From positions 67,817,522 to 67,881,521 of the forward strand of contig JAYGXS010000003.1 in the NCBI GenBank assembly GCA_036362985.1: 64,000 nt of DNA. Reading direction: 5' to 3'. Shown here one piece after another: positions 12,703 through 23,433 of this stretch; position 1 is the first letter of the stretch, and each line of letters starts with the position of its first letter. This stretch comes from Ligula intestinalis. Lineage: Eukaryota; Platyhelminthes; Cestoda; Diphyllobothriidea; Diphyllobothriidae. Position numbers and translations under genes: made by a program. Below the pieces are notes generated by a model. That model was not told the DNA's origin, did not search any database, and saw nothing but the letters and a program-made list of their open reading frames with translations.

Positions 12703-13198
12703 AAAGAAGCTTATGTAGTCCCAGCATTTTGTCCTACGAAAACGGTGATTATAGAGTTCGTGGGAAGGGTGGGGAAATAGGAAGTGTCAAGTTAGAAAAC
12801 AGTAGTCGAAGTTGTTTCTCGCATGTAAATTGAAGAGTTGCGCGGCACTTCGCGCCACGAACTATACTAGTCTAACTCCAGAACGGTAATTTGAACCTCA
12901 GGTAAGTTGAAGTAGACGACCTTTTACCACCATTTCAATTTTTCGGGAAATTAAAGAAACCTGCAATTTCATAATCAGGTTTCTCCGCAATAAGTTAAAC
13001 GATAATACAGATTAAGAAAATCTACCGATAGAAATCAAAAACACTTCCGAATGCAGTAAAATAAAAATGTATTTAGCATTTATTCAAGTATATTCCACTG
13101 CATATCCTATTTTCCACCCATAAAACCCTAAATCCACCGTTTTCGTAGGAAAACGTGCAAGACGTAGGGATTAATGAGTCGACCTGCATAAGCTATTG
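12703..13198. mobile_element. TIR element family, copy 1 (about 500 bp)
   Basis: Starts near AAAGAAGCTTATGTAG and ends near the complement, CTGCATAAGCTATTG. The inner TIR contains ACGAAAACGGTGATTATAGA and its counterpart, CCACCGTTTTCGTAGG. The centre has a GC palindrome (GCGCGGCACTTCGCGCC). It is a colinear relative of 28649-29214. No coding capacity is seen. Confidence 0.8.
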
Positions 13199-13365
13199 TT
13201 TCCACTGAACCTAAACTAAAGTAAGCTAAACTCACTTACCTAGAAGGTTATATAATCTATTAAGCATAATAGCGATCTGAAAGCAAAACTTAAAACTGAA
13301 CTTCAATATAAATTAAATAAATAAACCAAATAAAATATACTCGTGTACAGTTGTTGCACATGTTA

Positions 13366-13478
13366 ATTGAAGAAGTACGCAGCGCTTAGCGCCGCAAACA
13401 ATACTAATCTAACTCCGGAACGGTAATTTGAAGTAATTGACCTGCTAACCACCAAATTATTTTCAGGGTGAGCGGGAA
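13366..13478. repeat. Partial third copy of the TIR-element centre
   Basis: Contains GCAGCGCTTAGCGCCGC and CTAATCTAACTCCGGAACGG, which match the central palindrome and following block of the two longer copies, 170 bp beyond the end of copy 1. Terminal parts are missing. Confidence 0.65.
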
Positions 13479-13479
13479 A

Positions 13480-15186
13480 CCCAATAAACTATAAGGTAAA
13501 GGTATGTTAAAAAAGTTGCAACTTTTTCACAACCAATAAACTATAAGATATGAATATAAGTAAATTTCTGTGTTTATTTATGGCACGCTATTTTATTGCG
13601 AAAGCATTAGATTATTTAAACAATTTTGGGACCCAAATTAGGATTTCATCCGAACATGTAATTAGGTGTACACAACCCATGATACAGTGAAAACGCCTTC
13701 AAGCATAGAGAGGTTGCTTCTCTGTCTGATGGCTCCCTTTTTTGAATCCGGTAACTACTGGTACATTTGACATGGTGCACAGACGCATAACCCTTAAATC
13801 ATAGAAATAAAATTGGAGGTTGCGAGCATTCAGAGCCAGCTTCCACTAGCTAATCCTCACGGGACATTCAACATTATTTCCCTCAATAGAACAAGTGTAA
13901 GTCGAAAAGCCTAGACGCACAGTAGGCAAATGTTTGAATCTATTTTTGGCGGATCGCTTATGTTTGCATAGAAAACGCAAAAATCCAAATGCAGAACCCT
14001 TTTGAAACATGGATATGTAACTGTAAGTTGGTGGGCGTATCAACTCAAGCGCAAAAATGGAAGTACCTGTCACCTAGGAATTTTTACTACAATTGCTTTT
14101 GCTTCCGGCTAAGACCTCGCTCTAAATTTCCAGCAAGTTTTCGCTGCTTCACCGTGTCGAAGGCTCTGCTGGGGCTCTAGAACGACAGCCTCTCTATCCA
14201 CCTTGTAGTATTAAGAGATGCTCAGGAATTCTGAGGAGAGAAAGTAGTCCACAAAGCATGATTTCTCCTTTGGTTGCCCCTGTGTACGAGACTGGGTTTA
14301 GTAATTCTGTTTCCTAGGCCATAATTGTGTTTAGTCACGGCAAGTGCCTTTCAAATTCCCTTGATTAAGAGCTATATGTTCCACCTGAAAACTGCATGGG
14401 AACATAAGCCTATGGACGCGTTTTTTTCATTTGTATGTAACGCGTGAGTAATGTTTTCGTTGAAAAATGACTACCTCTGGTTGCCACTATCTCCAAAGGT
14501 TGTGATTTCTTTTTAAGCACCGTTTTTTACTGGTTGGCCTTTCATGCATATAGTTCTCGCCAAATTTAATACCTTATTGTCATTGTTTTTCTGATTCTGG
14601 TTTCTAGAAGTAACTAATGTGATGTTGTTAAATTATTGCACTGAACTGACTGAAAGGGCAATGTCGATCGAATACCCAGGACCACTAAAGAATTTTGATA
14701 TTTCATACTGCCAGTTGCCAGGATGTTATTTAGACCATATCTTTTCAGATAACCCCTATATCAAGCAAACACAGGTGCTCTGTCATGAGGCACTTCAATT
14801 TAAAAACAAAAAATGTATAAAAGAACCTATAGGGACAGAGAGATTAACTCTCCCACCGATGCATTCATTTGCCATATGCCCATTCCGTCGTTTCTGTTAG
14901 ACTATGTCAAAAATATTATCCACTGAAAGCTATCACACACTTGGCTTAAACCAGAGTCAAACTAATGCATCTAATTCAAGCCCTACCCATGCGTGAAGTA
15001 CGAAATGTTTTAACGGGTGTTCGAGGATCGCTCTCAAAATGTATCAATTATTATGGCAGTCATTTTGAATTAGCAAAACTTTAAGTAAATTTTTACTGGT
15101 TGCTTTTTCTGTAGTTTATAAGCCATGACTCCCAAAATCTTAAAACTCCCACAGTACTTTGCCAATATTCTGTGTATTGATGTTGT
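13480..15186. other. PTB intron 2, no feature recognised
   Basis: AT-rich. The 93-codon frame at 14619-14900 lacks splice context and homology. Confidence 0.5.
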
Positions 15187-16326
15187 AACTTACCATACTA
15201 ACAACATAGGTACTAGCTAAAAGGTTCAGATACGTGTTCGGTCGATATTCTGCCACTAAGTGAACAAGCTGTGAGGGGTCCAGCTCATCAGTGGGTCCTA
15301 GCTTTCCCTGTCTGCTTTATGGTTGATATAACGGTTTTGAAAGTTCAGCTTTTTTTAATTTTCTGATAAATTGACTCCTGTTCGCGGCAGACATCAGTAT
15401 ACTTAAGGTCTATAATCGTTGACCGAAATTGTAAGTGCATATTTGGGTTGGAATCCGTCAACCATTGCGAAATTTGCACTTGGTGCCAACGGCCGGGCTT
15501 AAGTAGTATATATTGATGTTTTAATTTACCATACTAACAGGACATTAAAAGGCTGAACCTTCAAAACTAGCATATCAACCAAAAAGCAGACAGAGAAAAC
15601 CGGGGGGACTCACTGATGAGTCGGACCTATTGCAGCTTTGCTAAGCAGTGGCATATTACTGGTAAAACACGAATAACTGGGCTTTTAGCTGGTACCTAGG
15701 CTGTTAGTATGGTAAATTACAATATCAACATCTACCTACAGCTATGCCACCGCACACATCCAAAGATCGAGATCAAAGCTAAGGTCGAAAGGCAATCGAT
15801 CACATTTAACGCTTTGGTGATAATTCCCGTCGCAAAGAGGAGATGAGGTTTAGTGCCAAAAGAAGTGAAAAAACACTCCAAACTCCGACGAGGGAAGTGA
15901 TTTAGGTCCGCGGACTCCCAAGGTCTTCACTCGCCACTACGGCATGTCTTAGCGTAGTAATTATGTGGTAGAAATAGGTGATCTCCAGAGTCCAGAGTAA
16001 ACCTCACCTGTTTTTGCAATAGCTATCTACCTACAACCTACCTATATCAATCAGAAAGCAGGCAGGGAAAGCTGGGGAACCCACTGATGAGCCAGAACCC
16101 TCGCAGCTATATCAAGCAGCGGCAGAATACCGGCGAAGCACGTGTCTGGGCCTTTTAGCTAGTACCTAGGCTGTTAGTATGGTAAGTTACAACATGAATA
16201 TATACTACTAAAGCCCGGCCGTTGGCAGCAAGTGCCTATTTCGTAGTGGTCGACGGGTTTTAACCCAAATATACACTTGCCATTTCGGTCAACGCCTATA
16301 GAACTTAAATAAACTGATGTATACCA
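15187..16326. mobile_element. Nested inverted-repeat structure
   Basis: Outer arms at 15390-15545 and 16185-16326 are inverted copies (GGCCGGGCTTAAGTAGTATA versus its complement). Inside are two direct units (15550-15735 and 16035-16190) containing CACTGATGAG and CCTAGGCTGTTAGTATGG. The same unit lies inverted just outside the left arm (15187-15330). This suggests a TIR element into which, or next to which, copies of a second element inserted. No ORF is present. Confidence 0.7.
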
Positions 16327-17219
16327 CAAACGAAAATTATTTTCTCAGGAAATTAAAAAGCTGAATGTCCTGTGTGCGCTTTTGCCCTCCATTATTCGAT
16401 GGCTTGTCCTTAACACGGAAACCCTTCCGTGGTAAGAAATCCAACCTACTCCCTCTTTTTTCCTCCTTAGAACTGAACAACCAGCTATGCTTGTGTGCGG
16501 TAAGCCTAGCCAAATTATCTTGCAGTAATTCGCCTAGGAAATAAGGCTGAGAGGCAACAGCTGGTTCTCGCTGTCCCGCTAGTTTGTGTGTGCACATTTG
16601 AAATAATGGCTTTAAGAGAAGCTGGGTTGGCAAGCCAGGCGATCCGCCCCCACAGCGAACAACACCCCCTAAGCTCCCGAATTTTATGATATTTACTTGA
16701 ATTAGCCATTGTTACTCCAATAACGAAATGCTCCCAAGGGCTTGTACCTGTAATAAGCCAAAATAAACAAATCAATACGTTACTGCCAAGATGCTGTTAG
16801 GTCGACAGTGAAGCGCAAGGAGGAAAACTGTGCAAATAGTACCCCAGCCCAAATGAACAGCATGTCTTGAAGTATGGACTTTTGCAATAAGGAATATGTA
16901 TCCGGAAAGATACTTTTGCATTGACAGCCAGTTTGAGAGTGTAGTCAGTCATCCCTTACCAACCTGTTTTATGCGAAAGAATGTAATGAATAGTTAAGCG
17001 CTTTTCCAAGCAACCCTCTTTTTGCTTTTACGTCAGGTTAAGCAACGATACTTTTTTCCTGAATGGTCAAACGTCATGCCTAAAACACCACCACGTATCT
17101 CCTGAAATCGCTATTTGCTGTGGCGAAGGTTAGTTGTGTTGTCTCATAAGAAAGTTAGTCAGCTGATTTTTGGCATTGCAGTTTACCTTGTCTTTGCCGG
17201 CAATACTATCTGCCTAAAC
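16327..17219. other. No gene recognised between nested repeats and hAT copy 1
   Basis: Two overlapping minus ORFs (16337-16633, 16515-16775) show charged sequence (KEEKRGSRLDFLPRKGF) but no family motif or clear splice sites. They could be a decayed repeat. Confidence 0.45.
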
Positions 17220-20200
17220 CCGGCGTCGGCAACATATGGCTCTTTTCATGATTGCGTATGGCTCTCTCAGAAACTTTAGATTTTATGATTTTGGTTACTC
17301 TTTAGGGGTCTAAGTACTGGGTTGTACTCGGATCACTTCAATCATCAGGCCAAATCCCAGGTTGGAAGTTAAAAGACAGAATTCACCAGAAGGAGTAATT
17401 TATTACGTACAGAAATCCTAATTGCTTTCCCAGGTGGCAATGGCCACTGGCGAAGCCAAGGCTAGTGTTGATTGCGCCCAGCCAGACCGAAGCGAGCTTC
17501 AGACAGTGGTGACAGCTGATTCAGTAGGATTGCGGAGCAAGTTCAATGGGTTTATTATTTGGTGTCTTGCAATTGCCTGAGGGGATGTCACCTGCAGAGA
17601 TCTTTGCTGCATCGAATGAGGGGTGGGGATATTTAAATGGTCCTTAGGTATTTGGACGCGCAAATATGCTCGGGTGCGTGTGCGTGACTGAATAAACTGC
17701 GGTCGCCTGGGCGGCGGTCTAGAGGCCGCCAGAAAACCGAAGGAAAGGGGACGCTTGCGCAGCTGTTACCAGTTACCCACAAGCCGCTGTGAGGTCGAGC
17801 CTCGGGGGACGGGGATGTCAGTGCAAGAGAGTATTGGAACACTTGTTTGTGGCAACACATGGCTTTGGGGCAGCGGGTCTTGGAGAACGAAGGGGGTAGG
17901 CACGCATGGTGCCCATCCACCTCCATTGATGTGCCACCATCGAGACGCGTATTAGAATCAATTTAATCTCGACCAATCTCTGGAGTTTCGGCACCTCTAG
18001 GTTTGACCTGGCTGGTCCCTTTCCGGCTTGCCGACAGCAATTGCTTCCATTTTCTCCTGCGTCCCAACAGCGGTGACAAACTCACTAAATAACAGACGCT
18101 CTATTAAAGCACGACAGCCCGCAGACTTGACCTAAGCTTGTTCAAGGTCACGCTGGCAGACAAGGCTATCTTACGCGCTTAGGCCAGCCGGCTTTGTTAC
18201 ATATAGTGCCTCGTGTTTATGTCCCCCGGACAGAGCAAACAGTGCGTTCGCGAAAACTTGCCTTGTGGACTAATAAATCGATCCTAACATCTGACTACTT
18301 TCTTTCATCAGACGGATCGCACGTTTTTGAACGCAACACAATCTCTCTCTCATTTGCCCAAAGTTAACCTCTGCAGCGAAGACAATGGTTCAAAGAAAAC
18401 TCGATGAGTATTATCGTACATTTCAAGACGAATGAGCCGAAGAATTCGCCTTTGTGAAGAGAGCAGATTATGCGGTGTGTCTAACTTGCAATAACAAGAT
18501 TACATCGATGAAACGGTCGAATGGAAAGCGCCCCTTCAACACGTGTCAAGATACTTTTGGATCAAAATACTCTGTGGGAGATAGCCGAAAGAAAGCATGC
18601 CAATAGCTAATGAGCAGGATGCAAACCAGTCAGAAGCCACTCCGCGTATGGACCCAGCAAGGTGACTATAACTCCGCTAGCTTTGCGGGATCTTTAACGA
18701 TAGTTAGGAACGGAAAACCATTCACGGATGCGAGTTTTCTAAAACGTTCATGCTGGATTTAGCCAATAAACTTTTTGATGATCTTCCGAACAATGACAAG
18801 ATGATCAAACAGATACAAGCAATGCCATTGTCGGCATAAACTGTTTATGAGCGTACCATCCTGATGGCAACCCACGCAGATAAAACGCAAGTGAAAAACA
18901 TAAATGGAGCGCCGTTCTCTTCCCTGGCTTTGGATGAATCAACAGACATAAGCCATTTGGCGCAGTCCAGTGTGATTGAAAGATATGCTGCTGGTGATAC
19001 ACTGCACGAAGAAAGTCTTGTTGCTCTGCCAATAAAAGGGCCCACAAGAGGTGAGGATTTTTTCAAGTCTTTCATGGAGTTCGCTCAAGAAAAGAAAACT
19101 GCCTATGGATAAACTTATCTCAATGTGTACTGATGGTGCTCCGTGTATGGTGGGGAAAAACAAACGATATGTGGCGTTTCTCTGTGAACAGGAAAATGGA
19201 CCCATCCCACGTTTCCATTGCATTCTGCAACAGGAGGCTCTTTCTGCTCAGATATATGACGGGCATCTTGGCGAATTGATGTCGCCGCTCATTTTTGTGA
19301 TCAACTTTATTGTTGCTGGAGCCTCAAATGATGGTCTGACTTTGCACAGCAACGTACGTTGGTTGTCAAACGGGAAGATACTTAGCCGTTTTGCAGCTTG
19401 CCTGAACAAAATCCGGACGTTCCTTGAAATGAAGAGCATTGAGCATCGTGACCTAGCCGAAACTGAGTAGCTCCACATGTTTAACTATCTCGTGGAGATG
19501 ACCGAACATCTGAGCCAACTTAACTTTACAATGCAGTGTTATCCCTTCAACAATTCATGATTGCTTTTAAAAACAAGCTTGATTTGTTTATCATGGATCT
19601 TAAAATAGATCGTTTACTACCTTTTGAAAAACTGAGACAATATAAAGATATATGCATACTAATTGAGTCCACTCAAAACGTTTATCTCCACTAGCTAGTT
19701 GGCTTCACATCCAGTCTCCTACAGTCGTTCAAAGCTTTGGGGAATTTCGAGAGCACACTTGCCTTTTTAAGTTCATCACCCATTCAACCGAGTGTTCACT
19801 GAACACAGGCAACCTAAGTTATATTCCTGGTGTCTCCGTTAGAGATTTCGAAGAAGAATTGGCTGACCTTAAGGCCTCATACATGTGGGTGAACAAGTTC
19901 AAGTCACTCAATAGACATTTGGAAATAATCGCACGACATAAAGTGGAGTTGGCAAGCAAGCACATTTGGACATAAATTTAAAATAACGTCAACCCGAAGA
20001 CGAGCCGATAATCAAAACTTGAAACACGCTTCCAGTCACATAACACACATTGCAGCGTGTCAGTATTGCTGTATTGACCCTGTTTGGATCTACATATGCA
20101 TGTGAGCAGTCATTCCCACATCTTAGATACATCAATTCCACCCTACGATCACGTCTAACAGATGAAAGCCACAACGCTTCCATGAAGCTTAACCTCACCA

Positions 20201-20424
20201 ACTACCAACCAGACTATAAAACCATCAGTGAATCCGCGCAACACCAGAAGTCACATAAACAATAAGTATTATAAGATCATCACTTAAAATAATAAATTCA
20301 GAGGCTTATTATACTCGCATTTAATAGAATTTCATTTTGAAATATACTGCATGGCTCTCACTAAAATATAGTTCCAAATATTTGCTTTCTTGTCTCGCTG
20401 AGTTAAAAGGGTTGGCCACCCCTG
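17220..20424 (+). mobile_element. hAT transposon copy 1, full length with mutated transposase
   Basis: The left end (17220) is a degenerate CAGGGGTCGGCAAC and the right end (20424) its complement. Flanking octamers gcctaaac and gtctatac match 6 of 8, as expected of an old hAT 8-bp target duplication. The element is about 3.2 kb, with a 1.1-kb leader before the transposase. A minus-strand relative at 48964-51206 shares leader, coding part and termini. No intact open frame spans the transposase, so this copy is not autonomous. Confidence 0.88.
18385..20265 (+). pseudogene. hAT transposase of the ZBED/GTF2IRD2-like type, disrupted
   Basis: The frame starts at ATG 18385 (MVQRKLDEYYRTFQDE) and meets a TGA at once, then further stops and frameshifts. 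Readable blocks in order are a BED-like zinc-finger remnant (CLTCNNK, KRSNGKRPF), the catalytic-region block SLALDESTDISHLAQ, LISMCTDGAPCMVGKNK, NVRWLSNGKILSRFAACL and FLEMKSIEH. At the end, RVSIAVLTLFGSTYACEQSF is the hATC dimerisation motif. The order and spacing are those of vertebrate and invertebrate transposases related to GTF2IRD2 and ZBED5. Open stretches are 18864-19112, 19051-19470 and 20050-20265. The product cannot be functional. Confidence 0.9.
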
Positions 20425-20485
20425 GTCTATACTATCAGTTATTACGGCTGTCCGGTCCAAGGCAGAGTGGGACGGATGAGTTCCG

Positions 20486-20986
20486 TTAGCAGTCAAGTGA
20501 ACGTTCATCAACGAGAATCATAACGTTTCTTTGGATTGAAAACAAGCCTGCCGTTACCTCGGAAAATAAGCACCTTTCGAATGGAACACCCCTACGGTTA
20601 TAGTCGCTGTTTTTCAGATCAATTTCTTTCCTTTCTTGTTGTCTCCTGCCTGCTTTGTTGTTCCTTACTTTGACGGAGAGTAACTGAGCATTTGTCAGAA
20701 CCGTCCTAGCCTGTGACTCACCCTCCTCCCTCAGCGATTTATCGATCATATTCTGTCTTATTGTTTTATTCAAAAAATATGAAAGAAAGCTCTTGGATAA
20801 CCCGGCAAAATCATTCGTACCTTGAATGTGGACCCAGGTGCGTAAGTTTTGATCAAGACTTAAAAATGAGGCAAACTCGCTCTTTACTTTCGGTATCTCG
20901 TGAGTTCTGACAAAAGTAAGTGTAACCATGGTAAAATAGGTCGATATTTGGTTTGGTCTGTGGCTGTACTTAATAGAAGGCGGCAA
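20486..20986 (-). CDS. Unrecognised 166-codon ORF
   Basis: An uninterrupted frame of 166 codons starts at an ATG and lies 60 bp beyond the right end of the hAT element. It is rich in charged residues (KSLREEGESQARTVLTNAQ, RRQQERKEIDLKNSDYN) with no signal peptide or membrane segment. I recognise no domain. It is long for chance at this base composition, but no splice sites or homology support it. It could be a decayed repeat ORF. Confidence 0.3.
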   Translation of the reverse strand: MPPSIKYSHRPNQISTYFTMVTLTFVRTHEIPKVKSEFASFLSLDQNLRTWVHIQGTNDFAGLSKSFLSYFLNKTIRQNMIDKSLREEGESQARTVLTNAQLLSVKVRNNKAGRRQQERKEIDLKNSDYNRRGVPFERCLFSEVTAGLFSIQRNVMILVDERSLDC

Positions 20987-21361
20987 CCTTAAAGGCTAAA
21001 AACCGTTACATGCACGAGATGTGATTGCCTTGCAGTTATAAAATAATGAGAAACACTTGTACGGCTTAGCTTAAGGGATATATCAGAAGGGTTTCTTTCT
21101 TGAACATTTGAGTAAATTTGGCGTGGTCAAGACATAATTTTGGCATGTGCTTTGAGTTCGTATGGTTTCCGTGACAGATTCCTGGAAGTAAGTATAACAA
21201 GATAACATAGCAAGCTGCCTATTGTAGGAATTACAAAAATCCACATACACATGAAGGTTACCCTAGGTTAAATGCCGTTCGATATAGATTGGCATCAAGG
21301 TAGGACATTAGATACTCCGTGAGACCTGCCAAATAGGTCTCCTTTAGCCCAATGGTGAAAA

Positions 21362-21440
21362 CCCTGATAGCCTCGGTGGGATTCGAACTTACGTCAACAA
21401 GGAAAGGCTTAACTAAAACCAGCAATCCAACTACGGCAAC
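21362..21440 (-). repeat. tRNA-like SINE copy
   Basis: Minus strand: GTTTTAGTTAAGCCTTTCC, TTGTTGACGTAAG and TTCGAATCCCACCGAGG match the family T-arm and tail. Confidence 0.6.
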
Positions 21441-21635
21441 TACAAGGGATTGTGATTTACTCGTCCCGCCTACTGCACTGAATCGACTACACACATTCTG
21501 ATAAGGTTAGCTGCCTAGCCAAGCAGTATTTACTTATCTTGGGGATCCTCTATTTTTGCTAAGGAAATCCCGCTAGAGCTGTCAGCTTATTTTATCAGAA
21601 TATTTGGTAAAAGAAGTTTTTTGAGCAACAGTAGT

Positions 21636-22016
21636 TTATTTTAGGCATTACCGGCAAAAACATTGGGACTTGCATTATACGTATTTCAACCTCATTAGGT
21701 CTCATCAGATGCAGATACGCAACTCCAGTGTAGCCGCGGAAATTGCCGCCACACTCGAGATTTGAACCCGTGTCAGTCCAGTCAGGGGCGAATGCCCTAA
21801 CCCCTGAGCTATCGGGCTCGATGTTTCGCCGGTTGTTGATTGGGATATATATTAGTACATATATGTTCACCGATCATATATAGGGCACACCTGCCCTGGT
21901 ACTTAATGCCTTTCAGCTGTCATGGGTGGATGTGATCACACAACCGTTTGCCACATGACTCAGTATATGTTGCTTAATATGTTTCAGTAACATAGTTATT
22001 TTAGGCATTACCGGCA
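21636..22016. repeat. Perfect 21-bp direct repeat bracketing 339 bp
   Basis: Identical 21-mers containing TTTTAGGCATTACCGGCA occur at 21636-21656 and 21996-22016. The interval carries the best-preserved SINE-like tRNA region in minus orientation. This could be a retroposition target duplication or an older local repeat. Confidence 0.6.
21755..21835 (-). repeat. tRNA-like SINE copy, best preserved
   Basis: Minus strand: GCCCGATAGCTCAGGGGTTA with GGGC closes a D-arm, and ACGGGTTCAAATCTCG forms a T-arm. The anticodon arm does not pair well and the acceptor ends do not match, so a functional tRNA is unlikely. It sits within the 339-bp interval bounded by a 21-bp direct repeat (21636-21656 and 21996-22016). 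Confidence 0.65.
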
Positions 22017-22157
22017 GTGGTTTATTGTGTAAATTTTCGACGCTGGCACACTAGGTCGGCCTCGACAGACGGATGAAAATTGTACAAAACGGTTACTTCA
22101 AAATGATGGATGACAGAATTTTATCTAGTCGATAAGGTAATAGTCCATAATCACCAC

Positions 22158-22262
22158 CCGCATATGATTGTGCGGTCAGTGGGGAAGATAAGTTGTCACC
22201 CGCAGGTAATTATGCAGTCGGTCGGGAACTAATTGTCGACCGCAATTAATCGTGCGGTCGGT
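22158..22262 (+). repeat. Three tandem 40-bp units, each with a CCGCA/TGCGG hairpin
   Basis: Units start at 22158, 22200 and 22240. Each begins CCGCA, has 6-7 AT-rich bases and closes with TGCGG or TGCAG, followed by TCGGTGGGGAA-like sequence. The outer units keep perfect stems. No surrounding TE was recognised. Confidence 0.7.
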
Positions 22263-22744
22263 GGTGGCTGGCTTTCGCTTCCTCTAGACTGGGTAGGCTG
22301 TCGTCTCTTCCATGTTTCCTTGAGGTTGGTATACATCGCGTCCAATTCGACGTGCCCGTTGATGCACGAGTCGTCGGAGTTGATGGCTCCTAAAAACTCG
22401 CGGCCAACAATGCAAGTTTAGTCCCATGCAAATTGGTGTCCAGTTTCTAATGTGTGCATGGCGACATCAGACACGTGATATCACCCCTTTACCGCTCATT
22501 GATGTTTGCGTCAGCGCGTGGAGGCTAATCATCCTGTCTGTCTGAAATTAACTGCATTGCAGTAGCTACAAGTGATTTTGTAAATGAACTCTTTTCTGTC
22601 GAAATAGTCAACCCTATCCTTAGTGTGTACAAGCTAATTTCGCAGAGTATTCCTTATCAGAATATGTGTAGTCGATTCAGTGCACTAGGCTGGACGTATG
22701 ACTCGACACAAATATGATTCAATTAACAGCCTCCGGTAGAGCCT

Positions 22745-22825
22745 CGTAGCTCATGTGCTTAGAACTTTGGCTGTAATTAAGCTTTGCCCTTGTTGTCGTG
22801 AATTCGGATCTCGCCGAGGTAAAAA
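22745..22825 (+). repeat. tRNA-like SINE copy
   Basis: CGTAGCTCATGTGCTTAGAA, TTTGCCCTTGTTGTCGTG and ATTCGGATCTCGCCGAGG follow the family order, with a mutated B box. Confidence 0.55.
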
Positions 22826-23433
22826 CGCCGTCCCAGTGTGGCTTACCTTTTCAGTGCTTTCATCGCGCTGATAAATATAATTTCGAATCATTAGAGCGAA
22901 ATCCTCGCATAATATATTTATCAGGAGGATTACGTTTGGACTAAATGCACTTCTACATACTGTTAAACCCATGAATGGATTTCAACAAAACGGCTAAGGC
23001 GGCCCAAAACATGACTCATCACTCCTGTCGTACGGCTGTCATGCCTGACGCGCGCTGAAAAATCATACACGAAACTCAGGGAGCTGACATCACGCGAGGG
23101 TCAACTCGGCCTGCCGCTCGCAGAAAAACTGCACAAAAGGTATAGCACTTAAACAGGATGCCGTGGGCAGAAGGACGAGGAAGTTGACGTACAATACTAT
23201 TATGACCCGCGCCTGATACTGCTAATTAAGTCGAACGCCGAACGCAGGAGCCCGTAGGAGTGAGACAGAGAGAAGACCGGTTGCCCAGAGAGAGGAAAGT
23301 TACTGAGACAAGCACGTTACAGAAAGTCAGCGCAAGTCATTCTCACACAAAGACCGCATGTACTTAGCGGGAACGTAAGGCACATAACTGAGTCAGTGGG
23401 CCAAGCAGCTAGAATGGACGCATTCCCAGCAAA

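Noticed and set aside
15605..16110. Hammerhead ribozyme cores (CTGATGAG in three repeat units)
   Set aside because: No matching GAAA element follows a plausible stem II on either strand, so the conserved hammerhead core is incomplete in all three.
21755..21835. A functional tRNA gene on the minus strand
   Set aside because: D- and T-arms are present, but the anticodon arm and acceptor stem do not pair, and related degraded copies are scattered, as for a SINE.
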